Assembly: GCA_903904835.1 (NCBI GenBank)
Contig: CAIVEI010000070.1
Location: 93,694 to 157,693 of the forward strand
Direction of reading: 5' to 3'
From: an uncultured Schlesneria sp.
GTDB taxonomy: Bacteria; Planctomycetota; Planctomycetia; Planctomycetales; Planctomycetaceae
DNA length: 64,000 bases
Shown here piece by piece: positions 63,395 through 64,000 of this stretch (the first letter of the stretch is position 1; each line of letters starts with the position of its first letter). A program made the position numbers and the translations under genes. The notes under the pieces were generated by a model. The model was not told where the DNA came from, did no database searches, and was given only the letters and a program-made list of their open reading frames with translations.

Positions 63395-63813
63395 GGAAGA
63401 GGTTTCTAAGGACGGTAAAGCGGCTGTCGCGTGGTTCCGTCGTCATCGTTCTGCTCCGGTGGTTGGTGATTGAACCCGTTTTGGCGAGCACACCGTGAAC
63501 TCGTGGCTGGGGACGCCCGCCGTTTTCATCGCGCTGACAAAACACTGAGGTGGTCAAACGTAGAACTCTTGTCCTATCTTGGCGTTAGAAAAACTCTTCC
63601 GTAAATCCTCGTCTGGAACGCATTGTCCCGTTACTGAAAAGGGAGTCGCCCCGTGGTCGGGGTCCCGACGTCGTAGAATCAGCGTCCGATTGCACATAAC
63701 GCGCCTTATGGCGGGAATTTTGATGATTGACGCGCATTCACCGCTCTGCACATAACTGGGATTTGTGATGCTAGTTGTACGTTGAATCGGGCCTGTCAGC
63801 GAAGGAACCACGC
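63395..63813. other. Intergenic, no gene seen
   Basis: About 420 bases after the aldo/keto reductase gene. No terminator of confidence, no RNA gene and no repeat shared with the rest of the window. Confidence 0.3.
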
Positions 63814-63975
63814 GTGTCATTTCAACTTCAGCCACTCTCTCAAGAGCTTTTCATCGAACTGGTAACTCGGGCGAAGAAAGAAGCTTGGACGAAACTGGCG
63901 TTGGTTTTGTACTTATCCGACGTCAACGACCTACGGTGGACCCCATTGTCTAGACCAGAAAACGGATTTAATTAG
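63814..63975 (+). CDS. Small hypothetical protein
   Basis: A frame from GTG 63814 (SFQLQPLSQELFIELVTRAK, KEAWTKLALVLYLSDVNDLR) to TAA 63973-63975 codes 53 residues with a helical, protein-like composition. GAAGGAAC lies upstream at fair spacing. No family is recognised; it is the last feature before the window ends. Confidence 0.35.
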   Translation: MSFQLQPLSQELFIELVTRAKKEAWTKLALVLYLSDVNDLRWTPLSRPENGFN

Positions 63976-64000
63976 AGAGACTGGCGCCAGCCAGTCGCCC

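Overview
The window looks like the chromosome of a planctomycete (PVC superphylum). It carries several families that are abundant in that phylum: secreted DUF1501 proteins, a PSD1/DUF1549-DUF1553 cytochrome protein, PQQ-like beta-propeller proteins, a DUF1080 protein, a giant SGNH/propeller/HEAT/PA14/cupredoxin/cytochrome fusion, a DUF1111 di-haem protein and a PEP-CTERM protein. Codon usage is moderately GC-rich and genes are widely spaced. I can support the phylum but not a genus.

Layout. 1-10.3 kb: the tail of a TagA/StcE-like protein, a PQQ-like propeller, an ECF sigma factor with its own zinc-finger domain, a small four-helix membrane protein, a start-less cystatin-like reading frame, and a two-gene SbcD/SbcC-like (YhaO/YhaN-like) unit whose nuclease half has lost its metal ligands. 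10.6-15.7 kb: core genes on the minus strand: a 32-residue basic protein, rpoN, and the dnaX-ybaB-recR cluster, with a ten-A slippery run in dnaX. 16-24.5 kb: DUF1111 protein, DUF2007 plus universal stress protein, DUF1080 protein, a second PQQ-like propeller, a zinc-ribbon membrane protein, and a large inverted repeat. 24.5-30.5 kb: an accessory region with toxin-antitoxin-like pairs, some broken, a nucleotidyltransferase pair, a PEP-CTERM protein, and an intact tRNA-Met (CAT) at its right end. 30.9-38.2 kb: a minus-strand surface-polysaccharide cluster (GT4, polysaccharide deacetylase, flippase, a DxD glycosyltransferase-like protein, GT39-like). 38.4-41.4 kb: a 5' half tRNA, repeats and a PAS protein. 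41.4-58.3 kb: secreted electron-transfer and DUF1501 proteins, a DUF3386 protein, an aldo/keto reductase and a sodium:solute symporter. 58.7-64 kb: an SLBB membrane protein, tRNA-Asn, an EamA protein and another aldo/keto reductase.

Most interesting signals. (1) dnaX has an A10 run whose two alternative frames both stop within three codons, which would give a short gamma-like form of about 430 residues. (2) The tRNA-Met gene at 30440-30512 is flanked by a copy of its 3' half at 26347 and a copy of its 5' half at 38476. Both copies break at the same nine bases over the anticodon loop, as expected if that loop is an integration site used more than once. (3) A DUF6932-like nucleotidyltransferase appears to start at ATT behind a perfect ten-base Shine-Dalgarno sequence and overlaps a 67-residue partner: a candidate toxin-antitoxin-type pair. 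(4) The SbcD-like protein paired with an SbcC/YhaN-like ATPase lacks all recognisable catalytic metal ligands. All family assignments are from reading the sequence; none has been confirmed by a database search.
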